From positions 124,001 through 188,000 of the forward strand of contig DAMANX010000005.1 in assembly GCA_032073245.1 (NCBI GenBank): a stretch of DNA of 64,000 nucleotides. The letters run 5' to 3'. Positions within the stretch are counted from its first letter, which is position 1; the number at the start of each line of letters is the position of its first letter. A model generated the notes under the pieces. The model saw only the letters and a list, made by a program, of their open reading frames with translations, was not told the origin of the DNA and did no database searches. Positions 45,156 through 53,848 of the stretch are shown here, one piece after another. The position numbers were made by a program, and so were the translations under genes. This stretch comes from QVMG01 sp032073245. GTDB lineage: Bacteria > Bacteroidota > Bacteroidia > Bacteroidales > Tannerellaceae.

Positions 45156-45881
45156 ATGCCAAAAAGAAACCGAAAGACATTAAAGGAAAGTTTCCGTCAG
45201 GGACGAAAACCGACTCAACAGGATTTTGAGAATCTTATAGATTCTACTATCAATATCCTCGACGACGGTCTGTCCAAGCGGGCCGATACCGGTATCGGCC
45301 TTGCCCCACTGCAGGGTAACGAAACGGTAATGTCTATCTACCGGGAACCGGGAGATGATAAAGCAGCCTGGCAGATTGCCGTAGATACGCGTACGGGTAA
45401 CCTTAAGATCGGAAAAAATACCGAAAATGGTATCATCCCTTTACTCACTTTGCGCACTGATGGACATCTGGAACTGGGAGAAACCGACGGGCAGATATAT
45501 ATCGCCAACCAACTTAATATGTCTGGTCGAAAAGGTTCTTTCCGGCAGGATCATGTTCCGGCCAATGGTAAATGGCACGATATAACGGAAGAACTTGATG
45601 GTTGTTGGGCACTCGAAGTAGTAGCAGGAGCAGGACGGCGACATACCGGTAAACATGCTTTGCTGGTTGCTACTGCCATCCATTGCTTTGGTAAACATCC
45701 TTCGATCCATAAAACGCGGTCGCATTATGGATCTTTTGGCCAAAAGCTGAATATGCGCTGGGTAAAGAACGGCTTTAAATGCAAACTTCAACTTCGTAGT
45801 CGTTTTGACTACGGAGACAACATACAAATCCATTACCATATATCACGGTTATGGGATCGGCCGTATAATGAAGAATTATAA
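45156..45881 (+). CDS. putative eCIS fibre/receptor-binding protein
   Basis: A 241-residue protein. The N-terminal 40 residues (FRQGRKPTQQDFENLIDSTI) match a segment I associate with Bacteroidota tail-fibre or structural proteins: a basic stretch, PT..DF..LIdS and then DDGLSKR. The middle is beta-rich (LKIGKNTENGIIPLLTLRTD). The C-terminal ~110 residues form a compact domain (ELDGCWALEVVAGAGRRHTG, then HYHISRLW) of unknown type, rich in His, Trp and Arg. The position between the two baseplate-J-type genes and the lack of any recognisable Pvc13 fibre make it the best receptor-binding candidate in the locus. Confidence 0.6.
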   Translation: MPKRNRKTLKESFRQGRKPTQQDFENLIDSTINILDDGLSKRADTGIGLAPLQGNETVMSIYREPGDDKAAWQIAVDTRTGNLKIGKNTENGIIPLLTLRTDGHLELGETDGQIYIANQLNMSGRKGSFRQDHVPANGKWHDITEELDGCWALEVVAGAGRRHTGKHALLVATAIHCFGKHPSIHKTRSHYGSFGQKLNMRWVKNGFKCKLQLRSRFDYGDNIQIHYHISRLWDRPYNEEL

Positions 45882-45908
45882 ATTATGAGGTTGATTATAT
45901 AAAAGAAA

Positions 45909-47804
45909 ATGTTTATAAAACGAAGAGATAAAGAAGATAATCTGTTTCGGGAACTACAGGCTAGTTCGCTGAAAATGATCCAGGAACTTAGCGGGAACCT
46001 ATGGACAGACTACAACGACCATGATCCCGGGATCACCATCCTGGACCATCTTCATTATGCTCTCTTTGAACTTCAATATATACAAAGTTTCCCTTTTGCT
46101 GATTACCTGCATAATGCAGTTGATAACGGAGAAATAGACTTTCCCACTCTTGGACTTTATCCTTCCGGGGAATTATTTGCACCTTCCATAGTGACTGCTT
46201 GGGATTATGAACAACTTTTTATGAGAGAGCTTGAAGAGATCAAAATATGTCAGGTTGTCCGGAATAAATATCATACCTATACCATTCGTATTGAAACCTT
46301 GCGTGATATAGATAATGGTGTATTGAAAGATAAACTGGAAAAGCTTTATCATGCCCATCGGAACCTGGGTGAAATGCTTGGTGAGATCATATTCCTATCT
46401 TCGTTAACTACTGACACAGAAGAAAACAGGGAATTTGACAGAGAAAAGCCTGTCTGTACAGAAAATGTGCATCAACTTCTTTCTCAAAAAAAAGTTTCAC
46501 CTGAATATTCTTCCATTCAAAACGATTTTCCTGATAATTACGGTATCAATCAACGCGGAAAACCTACCCGGATTACCCTCGAACACGAAGCACGCATTAT
46601 CCAGTTGAAAGGTTATATGTTGATCTTCGATTATCTGATGGCCGATAATTACAGGCAGGTAAATGATATTCCATCCCTATTATCTGTATCAGGAGACTTA
46701 CCCGGTAGTCAACTGATAGATATCGATATCTTTATCGAAGATATCGGACTGCTCATCGATCGGAAACGAAAGGAAACAGTTTCTTTACACGATCAAGACA
46801 ACTTCCATCTGCAACAATCCCGCTACCTGGATATGCTTGATTCGCTCTATGGAGAAGATACTTCCTTCCTGACCGCACAAATCAATCCGGCACTTATCTC
46901 AGAAGCAAACCGGAGACGTGCGCAATTGATATATCGTTTGATAGAGTTGAATACAAATCGTTTTCGCTCTTTTAATATTCTCGATCCGTCACCCGGAAAT
47001 ATACCAGTCGTTCAGTATATCGTATCTGCTATCCTCGGATATGATTTTTCTGCAGATATTCCGTTAACATCTATATTAAACCAGCATCAACTCCGCCTTT
47101 TAAGTGATAATCAATTCTACGAAGAATTTCCTCAGCTTTTTTCTGATGCATATATGATAGAATATGACGAGGAAGATACGGAAGAAGCTCCTGTAACAGG
47201 ACAACCCTATGACGAACGCCGCTTTGGGCATTTTCGCCGGCAATTGCATCTTTTATGGCATAAAACCATCTTTGAAAGTTACCTACGTTATGGAAGTCAA
47301 TCAGTTTATTATCGTATAGCTTTCCGGGAGCCTCACCAGGGATATTTCCTGATATATAAGCATCCAGGCATGATGCATTGGCTTAATATGGGATTCTTTT
47401 TTGAAAAGGAAACATTGATAAAAGTCGCAAATGATCTGTGGAAATTTGTCGCAAATCTGACAAATTCCAACACCCCTTTCTATTTGGTGGAACATATATT
47501 GCTTGCCAATGGGCCGCAGGAGTTGTCCGATGCTTCTACAGTACATACCCTCTCGGTGGTAATCCCTGCCTGGAACCGGCATTACACACAAGATGCCAAA
47601 TTTGAGACTTTGTTAATGGAACGTTTACCAGCCCATCTTACGGTTCGCTTCTTACAACTCGATGCTTCACAGATGTATCGCTTTGAAAATCTCTATTATC
47701 CTTGGCGGGAAGCTTTAGCCAACCGGAAACAGGAAAATATAAACAGTCGTTCGGATGACCTGAAGGAATTTCTGGATGGACTAAAACCCTTACAATCAGT
47801 ATGA
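45909..47804 (+). CDS. second baseplate wedge protein (Pvc12-like)
   Basis: A 631-residue protein with the baseplate-J-like N-terminal signature LWTDYNDHDPGITILDHLHY, which is the hallmark of Pvc12/Afp12-type proteins. The remainder is large and poorly conserved, with long hydrophilic helical segments. It would form the second wedge subunit together with the Pvc11-like protein. Its stop overlaps the tape-measure start by four bases (ATGA). Confidence 0.85.
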   Translation: MFIKRRDKEDNLFRELQASSLKMIQELSGNLWTDYNDHDPGITILDHLHYALFELQYIQSFPFADYLHNAVDNGEIDFPTLGLYPSGELFAPSIVTAWDYEQLFMRELEEIKICQVVRNKYHTYTIRIETLRDIDNGVLKDKLEKLYHAHRNLGEMLGEIIFLSSLTTDTEENREFDREKPVCTENVHQLLSQKKVSPEYSSIQNDFPDNYGINQRGKPTRITLEHEARIIQLKGYMLIFDYLMADNYRQVNDIPSLLSVSGDLPGSQLIDIDIFIEDIGLLIDRKRKETVSLHDQDNFHLQQSRYLDMLDSLYGEDTSFLTAQINPALISEANRRRAQLIYRLIELNTNRFRSFNILDPSPGNIPVVQYIVSAILGYDFSADIPLTSILNQHQLRLLSDNQFYEEFPQLFSDAYMIEYDEEDTEEAPVTGQPYDERRFGHFRRQLHLLWHKTIFESYLRYGSQSVYYRIAFREPHQGYFLIYKHPGMMHWLNMGFFFEKETLIKVANDLWKFVANLTNSNTPFYLVEHILLANGPQELSDASTVHTLSVVIPAWNRHYTQDAKFETLLMERLPAHLTVRFLQLDASQMYRFENLYYPWREALANRKQENINSRSDDLKEFLDGLKPLQSV

Positions 47805-50539
47805 ACACCATAGGCCGCATACAATTTGATTTCCGCATGGCAGACGAAAATTTTGCCCGTGAACTCTATGGCCGCTGGGATAATATGTTTGTGCATACCT
47901 GCGAAAAAGTAACTGACGACACTCTTCAACGTTTTGACCGTGAGCCTTACTATACTATAATCGAAACACTTGAACTCGATCTGGGTACAATCCCACAGAC
48001 AAAATGGGATGAGCAGTTTCCTATACGTTTGCATACAGCATTAGAAGAGGCCTTGCTACGATGTTTTAATGCCCCGTTGCCCGAAGATAAGGTACAACAA
48101 CAAGGAAAAGATGAAAGTGCCTGTTCTCTACTGATTTTTTTTCTTTTACACGGAACATTACCCTGGTACACACCGAAGGAATATCATAATATAACCCGGC
48201 TTTTCCGGGAAGTAATGGCTCGCCATGCTGCCCGTTTCCGTACTTTCCTTATGCAATACGGGCATTACACTAGCCTGCAGCAACGCCTTGTTTACCAGTT
48301 GCAAGACCCTGAATTGGAAGAAACAGTGCATCTATTGCGGTCGGCCGAAAGCTCTTTTATTATTTCGTATGTTCGTTTTGTGCGGGAAAAGTACAAAGAA
48401 GTGAAAACACTAGGTATTAACGAGGCTAATTACCGTCATGCTGTGTGGTTTGTTGTTTATGCATGGATGCTGACAGACCGGAGTTCCGTTTTCAACCGGA
48501 AAAGCTTTCTATCGCAAACCATTGCTTCCCTTGCAGCACGTTTTAATCAGAAATACGAAAGTTTGTTGGAGCAACTCACCGATAGTATTGCCCGAATCAT
48601 GCAACAACAGGTTATTGTGCCGGAACTTTATCAATTGTTGCAATCTCTTCGGAAAGAATCCGATGAGAACTTTCTCCGGGAAGCACGTTTTGATGGCCGG
48701 AAATTGCAGTTACTTATTACTAGTATTTTACAACAGGGCATGCAAGAGGCTATAGTCCGGCGTAACCGGGAATGGCTGACGGATATGTTAAAGCTGGAAG
48801 ACAGTTGTCGTCAGTTACTCTCTCAATTAAGTGAAGAAGAAATTGTGCGGCTGGTTCCGGTAATCATACCTTCGGATAGCGACTTTGTGATCCGTTACGC
48901 CCGCTCCCTCGACCATCAGAAACAAAAGGGTGCCCTTGAAGGCAAAGTCGGTGGAGAATTTACCAAACTCAAATGGATGATCATTTTCCCTCTCATATTG
49001 GTACAGGAAGGAAGCGCTTTTAATCGCAAACAATTTGTATCAGGCGTATTAAAGCGTATTGCCGCCCATTATAATCTTACCTCCTATGATTTGTTGGCTT
49101 ATCTGATGAAGCAGACTTTTTTTATTTCATTACCCTATGCACTACAGGTGATAGTGGAAGAGCTTTTCAATGGAACGGTTGAACAAAATAAAAATGCTTC
49201 AGGGAAAACCTTCAGGGCCTTGCTTGAACAACCGGTACAGGCACTGGCTTATCTGCAATCGCTCGATGAAAAACAGCGCTACCGCCTGATCGATCATTTT
49301 CAGGCTGGAGAGAAAGAATTCATTATCAGTTATGCCCGTTCCCTTGATCGCCAACACAGAAAGGGTATGCTGGAAGGTAAAGCCGGAGGTGATTTCAAAC
49401 ATATCAAATGGTATTTCATTTTTCGGGTATTGGCTGAACCGACAGGAAGCCGTTTCAACCGCCGTTATTTCGTACGGGACATACTTCGTAATATATCCGC
49501 CCATTATAATATCGGTTATCTGGACCTACTCGCTTATTTCCACAGCGCGGAAGAACAAAGGCACCTTCCAGTTATTCTACGGTCGGTATTCCGCGATCTA
49601 TTCACGGAAGAAAAACATCATTTGACTATTCATATCCTGCGAACCGGAACAGATACCGACAGATACCGGATGATTGAATGGCTTAGCGGCAAAGATCACA
49701 AATTCATCCGTTCTATCTTATTTATGCTGGATGAACTATATGCTTTCTCAACTTCGGCTTACTCCGGTCTGAATCGCCGTAAATGGGAGATTATCGAAAT
49801 CCTGCTACGTGAATATCCTGCGGGGAATATCCACAAACCAACTTTTTTAAAGAGACTGACGGAGCAGATCACCCAAATATATCATATAGAATTTTCCGAT
49901 TTAAATAAAATATTGTCAGACCTCGTCCGGCACAATAAAAAGAACAATTATATACCGGACTTAAAACACATGATTATGGATTTTATAGAATGGGATTTGC
50001 CACAAGCAGATCAGAACAAAGAAACTCAAAAAGAAGGAGAGTTTTATTTTGTAAAAAATGCGGGATTGGTTCTTCTAGGCCCTTTTCTTCCGCGCTTATT
50101 TGAAATGTTGAAGTTAACAGAGGGGTTTAAATTTCATGATGATGAAGCAAAAGTCAGAGCTATACACTTGCTTCAATATGCAGCAAAAGGTGATATGCAT
50201 CATGAAGAGTTCGATCTCTATTTTAATAAATTGATCGTAAATTATCCTGAAAATAAACCTCTCCCGGCATCTGTTGAGTTAACGGAAGAAGAAAAACAGA
50301 CATGTGAGCAAATGCTTAAAGCTGTTCTTCAACACTGGCCTAAATTAAGTCGTAGTTCTATTATGGCTCTTCGTGAAGCCTTTCTTTTAAGAGAAGGCCA
50401 TATAGAAATGAAAGATGATCATTATCAGGTTGTTGTTGATCAGAAAGCTTATGACATATTGTTAGATGATATCACCTGGAATTTCCGGATAATTAAATGT
50501 CCATGGATGGAAAAACGAATCGAAGTAAGTTGGCGGTAG
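47801..50539 (+). CDS. eCIS tape-measure protein (Pvc14/CIS_TMP-like)
   Basis: A 912-residue, mostly helical protein. The N-terminus (IQFDFRMADENFARELYGRW, ETLELDLGTIP) fits the CIS tape-measure family. Four internal repeats of about 130-175 residues are visible, starting near residues 183, 359, 504 and 632, each with an F(I/V)I..YAR-like start, a K.....LEGK.GG.F..(L/I)KW core in the middle two, FNRK.F and a helical HYN....DLLAYL end. The last third is more variable and somewhat more AT-rich. It should set tube length. Four-base overlap with the Pvc12-like gene. Confidence 0.85.
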   Translation: MNTIGRIQFDFRMADENFARELYGRWDNMFVHTCEKVTDDTLQRFDREPYYTIIETLELDLGTIPQTKWDEQFPIRLHTALEEALLRCFNAPLPEDKVQQQGKDESACSLLIFFLLHGTLPWYTPKEYHNITRLFREVMARHAARFRTFLMQYGHYTSLQQRLVYQLQDPELEETVHLLRSAESSFIISYVRFVREKYKEVKTLGINEANYRHAVWFVVYAWMLTDRSSVFNRKSFLSQTIASLAARFNQKYESLLEQLTDSIARIMQQQVIVPELYQLLQSLRKESDENFLREARFDGRKLQLLITSILQQGMQEAIVRRNREWLTDMLKLEDSCRQLLSQLSEEEIVRLVPVIIPSDSDFVIRYARSLDHQKQKGALEGKVGGEFTKLKWMIIFPLILVQEGSAFNRKQFVSGVLKRIAAHYNLTSYDLLAYLMKQTFFISLPYALQVIVEELFNGTVEQNKNASGKTFRALLEQPVQALAYLQSLDEKQRYRLIDHFQAGEKEFIISYARSLDRQHRKGMLEGKAGGDFKHIKWYFIFRVLAEPTGSRFNRRYFVRDILRNISAHYNIGYLDLLAYFHSAEEQRHLPVILRSVFRDLFTEEKHHLTIHILRTGTDTDRYRMIEWLSGKDHKFIRSILFMLDELYAFSTSAYSGLNRRKWEIIEILLREYPAGNIHKPTFLKRLTEQITQIYHIEFSDLNKILSDLVRHNKKNNYIPDLKHMIMDFIEWDLPQADQNKETQKEGEFYFVKNAGLVLLGPFLPRLFEMLKLTEGFKFHDDEAKVRAIHLLQYAAKGDMHHEEFDLYFNKLIVNYPENKPLPASVELTEEEKQTCEQMLKAVLQHWPKLSRSSIMALREAFLLREGHIEMKDDHYQVVVDQKAYDILLDDITWNFRIIKCPWMEKRIEVSWR

Positions 50540-50698
50540 AGACTGCCGGTTTAAGCTCAACAGATTGTTCTGATTTTTGCTTTCAGCTTTCAGTTTAATA
50601 TAATTTGTTGTATTACAGTTTGTTTGGCTGAATGATTGATCCTTCAGTTTACTTTCAGGTTGAAGAATTTGCTTCTATTATTTCTTATATAAAAAGCC

Positions 50699-50782
50699 AG
50701 GAAGATTTTCAAATAACCTCGGAACTTTTTCAAAAAAGCCGGGAGGATTTCGAAAAAAGCCGGGAACTTTTTAAGAAAAGGT
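50699..50782. repeat. four 21-bp tandem repeats (GGAACTTTTTC type)
   Basis: Units at 50699, 50720, 50741 and 50762, exactly 21 bases each, with core GGGAACTTTTTC and a following A run then GCC. This is the same family as the array at 421-546, 50 kb away. Confidence 0.8.
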
Positions 50783-50793
50783 AAAAGCTTTTT

Positions 50794-50903
50794 GAGGAGT
50801 AATGCTCAGTTTCCCGAATAAGGCACCTCACGATGCTGAGCGTAGCACCTCAGCAAGCTGAATAAGGCATCTCAGGAAAGTGAGGATAGTACCTCAGATT
50901 GGA
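50794..50903. repeat. five 22-bp tandem repeats (CCTCAG type)
   Basis: Units at 50794, 50816, 50838, 50860 and 50882, each 22 bases, sharing a frame of GARNRTARNRC then CCTCAGNAAGCT, with the second and fourth both starting GAATAAGGCA. It begins almost where the 21-bp array stops. Confidence 0.8.
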
Positions 50904-51005
50904 TTCAATCCTGAAGTCAAACTGAAGTCAAATGCTTTCAGTGTTTTGAATTATCAGTCAATTAGTTACAACCGGATGAAAGCTGAATGCAAAAAAGATA
51001 AATCT

Positions 51006-51115
51006 TAGAGGAAAGGCATATTCCTATCCGAAAAGGTAATAATGTTTGGAGAAAAAGGTAGTTATGTTTAGACGAAAACATAGTTGTGTTTTAAGAAAGA
51101 CATAATTGCTTTTAA
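51006..51115. repeat. five 22-bp tandem repeats (AAGGTAATTATGTTT type)
   Basis: Units at 51006, 51028, 51050, 51072 and 51094, each 22 bases, sharing GAAAAAGGTAGTTATGTTT in part and drifting toward AT in the last copies. It ends 42 bases before the cargo start codon. Confidence 0.75.
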
Positions 51116-51157
51116 AACACTTGATAATGAAATATTAATTCCTAAAAATAGAGTCTT

Positions 51158-52453
51158 ATGAAGACCAGAATAAATAAACCTGAATCTGTATCGCACACGA
51201 TGCAACACAAGTCGCGGGCAGCTAACCAGGCTCCGTTGTCAAAGATACTGCAGGCGTATCACGATAGTACCGTACAGGGTTCTACCGTTCAGCGGGAAGT
51301 AATGGATGATGAAGAATTGCTGCAAGGAAAATTTGAAACTGCACAGCGCAAAGCATTCCCGGAAGAAGAGGAAGAACCGTTACAGGGTAAATTCGATGTC
51401 GCTCAACGGGAATCTATTTCTAAAGAGGATGAAGAATCTCTCCAACAAAAAACAGAAAATAGAACCGGATTACCCGATGATCTGAAAGCTGGGGTAGAGG
51501 CGGCTTCGGGATTTAGTATGGATGATGTGCGGGTGCATTATAACTCGGCAAAGCCGGCACAATTGCAAGCTTTAGCTTATACACAAGGAACGGAAATTCA
51601 TGTTGGCCCGGGACAAGAGAAACATTTGCCGCATGAGGCGTGGCATGTGGTGCAGCAGAAGCAGGGGAGAGTGAAGCCGACGGTGCAGATGCAAAGGGTG
51701 CAGGTTAATGATGAGGAGAGGTTGGAAAAGGAGGCGGAAAATATGCAAATTAAAGATACCAATGAAATATCCATTTCAAAAAAGAAAGTGAATTTAAACG
51801 AGAAACTAATGCAATTTCAACCGTTAGTTTTACCCCCTCTTCATAGACAGGCTGATGTCCTTGGATATTATTATAACACATTCATTGAGTGGTTCAATAA
51901 TATAAATATTGAATATCCGCATCTTCAATCTACTGTAGATGATTTATCCACTGATCTAGTTAATTATATTGATAATGGTCAATTGACATGGAATATTTTA
52001 GAATCTGTGATATTAGAACTAAATGCTAAAATGGAGATTACTGAAATGCCACATTTTCATGGAAGATTAGTAAGTCCTATTGTTAATTCTTTTTTGAGTG
52101 GACACCCTAATTCTCTTTCTTTAGATATTCCTAATGTAGCTAGAACACTTGTTGATAATGGGCATGAGGATAATTTAGGTCATTTTGTTTCTCAAGCTTT
52201 AGCACATGTACATGGAAATCTCCCAACTTATGAAGGAAGACATGTTTATCATGACACTGATGGAGGGAGAAATATTACATTGTTTTTGATAAAAATTGAT
52301 GATATTCCTATTTTAATAGCTAAAGGAAGACATCCTATTCCAAATGATAATACCCAATACCGTTTAACATGGACATGTGGAGGAAATGCGATATGGGTTA
52401 ATGATGCATATTTGGGAACAGGAAACAGAGGACCACAATTACATCCACTATAA
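51158..52453 (+). CDS. DUF4157 eCIS cargo/toxin with variable C-terminus
   Basis: A 431-residue protein. Residues ~1-105 are a hydrophilic leader with three imperfect repeats (LLQGKFETAQRK, PLQGKFDVAQRE, SLQQKT). Residues ~106-180 are the DUF4157 domain: GVEAASGFSMDDVRVHYNSA and the metalloprotease-like HEAWH at 159-163 followed by VVQQKQGRV. DUF4157 is a known marker of eCIS cargo, probably a delivery or self-cleavage module. Residues ~190-431 are an unrelated domain, much more AT-rich in DNA, with GRHVYHDTDGGRN and AKGRHPIPNDNTQYRLTW. I do not recognise it; a toxin domain is the likeliest reading. The ATPase gene follows after ten bases. Confidence 0.8.
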   Translation: MKTRINKPESVSHTMQHKSRAANQAPLSKILQAYHDSTVQGSTVQREVMDDEELLQGKFETAQRKAFPEEEEEPLQGKFDVAQRESISKEDEESLQQKTENRTGLPDDLKAGVEAASGFSMDDVRVHYNSAKPAQLQALAYTQGTEIHVGPGQEKHLPHEAWHVVQQKQGRVKPTVQMQRVQVNDEERLEKEAENMQIKDTNEISISKKKVNLNEKLMQFQPLVLPPLHRQADVLGYYYNTFIEWFNNINIEYPHLQSTVDDLSTDLVNYIDNGQLTWNILESVILELNAKMEITEMPHFHGRLVSPIVNSFLSGHPNSLSLDIPNVARTLVDNGHEDNLGHFVSQALAHVHGNLPTYEGRHVYHDTDGGRNITLFLIKIDDIPILIAKGRHPIPNDNTQYRLTWTCGGNAIWVNDAYLGTGNRGPQLHPL

Positions 52454-52463
52454 CATATAACTA

Positions 52464-53774
52464 ATGAATCTTCCAATATATATAGAAATTTCTACTTGTT
52501 TTAAAAATATTATCAATTTAATATTTAATATTTTTAATGGAAAAGAACTTGATTATAAAAATGAAATCCAAAATAGAAAAATATTTTTGACATGGGAAAA
52601 TTATTCTATGGATTTTTACGAATATATCGTTTTTTCCTTATCCCTTATTCCCCACATCTCCCCTCAAACCCTCGACATCTTTTTCACCCTAAACAAAGAC
52701 CTCGACCGTCCCTACACCGAATTCGGAGGCTGGAAAGGAACTTCGCATTCCGGCTTTATACCGACAGGAGAAACCGCCGCTTTCCTTCTTTCTGTCGGTC
52801 ATCCAGAGAAGCGTGAAGAGGTAATCCGAATATTAAGCAAAGACCACTGGTTTTACAAAGAAAACATCTTACGATGCGAAGGACAGGGAGAAGGAGAGCC
52901 TTTCCTTAGTGGAATGCTTCGTGTTTCGGATGAAGTATTGGCAAAGGTCTATGGTATTCCTTATGAGCCGGAATATAATTCCAACTTTCCGGCTAAGAAG
53001 ATTACGACTCCTTTAAGTTGGGAGGATTTGGTGTTGCCTTATAATTTGCGGGAAGAACTCGATGATATTATACGTTGGCTCCAATATCAGCAGCAAATTA
53101 AAGATGAATGGCAATTGGATAGATTGATCAAACCAGGTTACCGTTGCCTTTTCTACGGCCCGCCGGGAACGGGAAAGACATTAACGGCAACCTTGCTTGG
53201 TAAACAAAACAATATGGATGTATACCGCGTAGACCTCTCTATGATCGTTTCCAAATACATTGGTGAAACGGAAAAGAACCTTGCGAAAGTATTCGATAAA
53301 GCGCAGCACCATAATTGGATACTTTTTTTCGATGAAGCGGATGCTCTTTTCGGACAACGCACGGAAACGCAGTCATCGAATGACCGGCATGCCAATCAGG
53401 AAGTAGCTTATCTTTTGCAACGTATCGAAGATTTCCCCGGTATGGTGATATTGGCTACAAATCTGAAAGAAAATATAGATGAAGCTTTCTTCCGACGCTT
53501 TCAGTCGGCACTCTATTTTCCTATGCCTGATAAACGGCTCCGTTACCAGCTATGGGAAAAGATGCTACCTGGGGAATGGTTGCCCGATACCAAAGAAGAT
53601 TTTCTTCATAATGCAGCAGGATATAAGTTGGCAGGAGGCAGTATGGTTAATATAATACAAACCTGTGCTATCAAACTTCATGGGAGCGGAGAGAAGAAAT
53701 TGGCACCCGATATATTCCGAAACGCTGTAAATCGGGAGTTACAGAAAGAAGGAAAAATAGTTTCCCATAAATAA
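52464..53774 (+). CDS. eCIS AAA+ ATPase (Pvc15/Afp15-like)
   Basis: A 436-residue ATPase. After an N-terminal region (GGWKGTSHSGFIPTGETAAF typical of Pvc15), the AAA+ core has Walker A GPPGTGKT at about 232-239, Walker B ILFFDEADALF, and the second-region-of-homology RRFQSALYFPMP. Afp15/Pvc15 ATPases help load cargo or assemble the particle; the protein is not of the ClpV type. The first ~48 residues are encoded by AT-rich DNA like the cargo C-terminus, and ATG 52608 is an alternative start at the composition boundary. Confidence 0.92.
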   Translation: MNLPIYIEISTCFKNIINLIFNIFNGKELDYKNEIQNRKIFLTWENYSMDFYEYIVFSLSLIPHISPQTLDIFFTLNKDLDRPYTEFGGWKGTSHSGFIPTGETAAFLLSVGHPEKREEVIRILSKDHWFYKENILRCEGQGEGEPFLSGMLRVSDEVLAKVYGIPYEPEYNSNFPAKKITTPLSWEDLVLPYNLREELDDIIRWLQYQQQIKDEWQLDRLIKPGYRCLFYGPPGTGKTLTATLLGKQNNMDVYRVDLSMIVSKYIGETEKNLAKVFDKAQHHNWILFFDEADALFGQRTETQSSNDRHANQEVAYLLQRIEDFPGMVILATNLKENIDEAFFRRFQSALYFPMPDKRLRYQLWEKMLPGEWLPDTKEDFLHNAAGYKLAGGSMVNIIQTCAIKLHGSGEKKLAPDIFRNAVNRELQKEGKIVSHK

Positions 53775-53848
53775 TGATGAATGATTTATATTGATTGATT
53801 ATTAGGCATTTGCAAAGAATATTTATTGATTAAAAAAATGTTATAGAA

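Larger units (their letters stand above)
50540..51157. other. intergenic region with three phased repeat arrays
   Basis: About 620 bases between tape measure and cargo gene, the largest gap inside the injection-system locus. No gene was found. It holds three separate tandem arrays (50699-50782, 50794-50903, 51006-51115) and, between them, a direct repeat CTGAAGTCAAA twice near 50921-50942. No TAnnTTTG promoter was recognised before the cargo gene. Confidence 0.6.

Noticed and set aside
50699..51115. CRISPR array
   Set aside because: Units are contiguous with no spacers, repeats are degenerate, and there are no cas genes.
34846..53774. Prophage or R-type tailocin
   Set aside because: No head, terminase, lysis or integrase genes; DUF4255 cap, DUF4157 cargo and Pvc15-type ATPase point to eCIS.
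36110..53774. Type VI secretion system
   Set aside because: One fused-type sheath protein instead of TssB/TssC, no TssJ/L/M membrane complex, and the ATPase is not ClpV-like.
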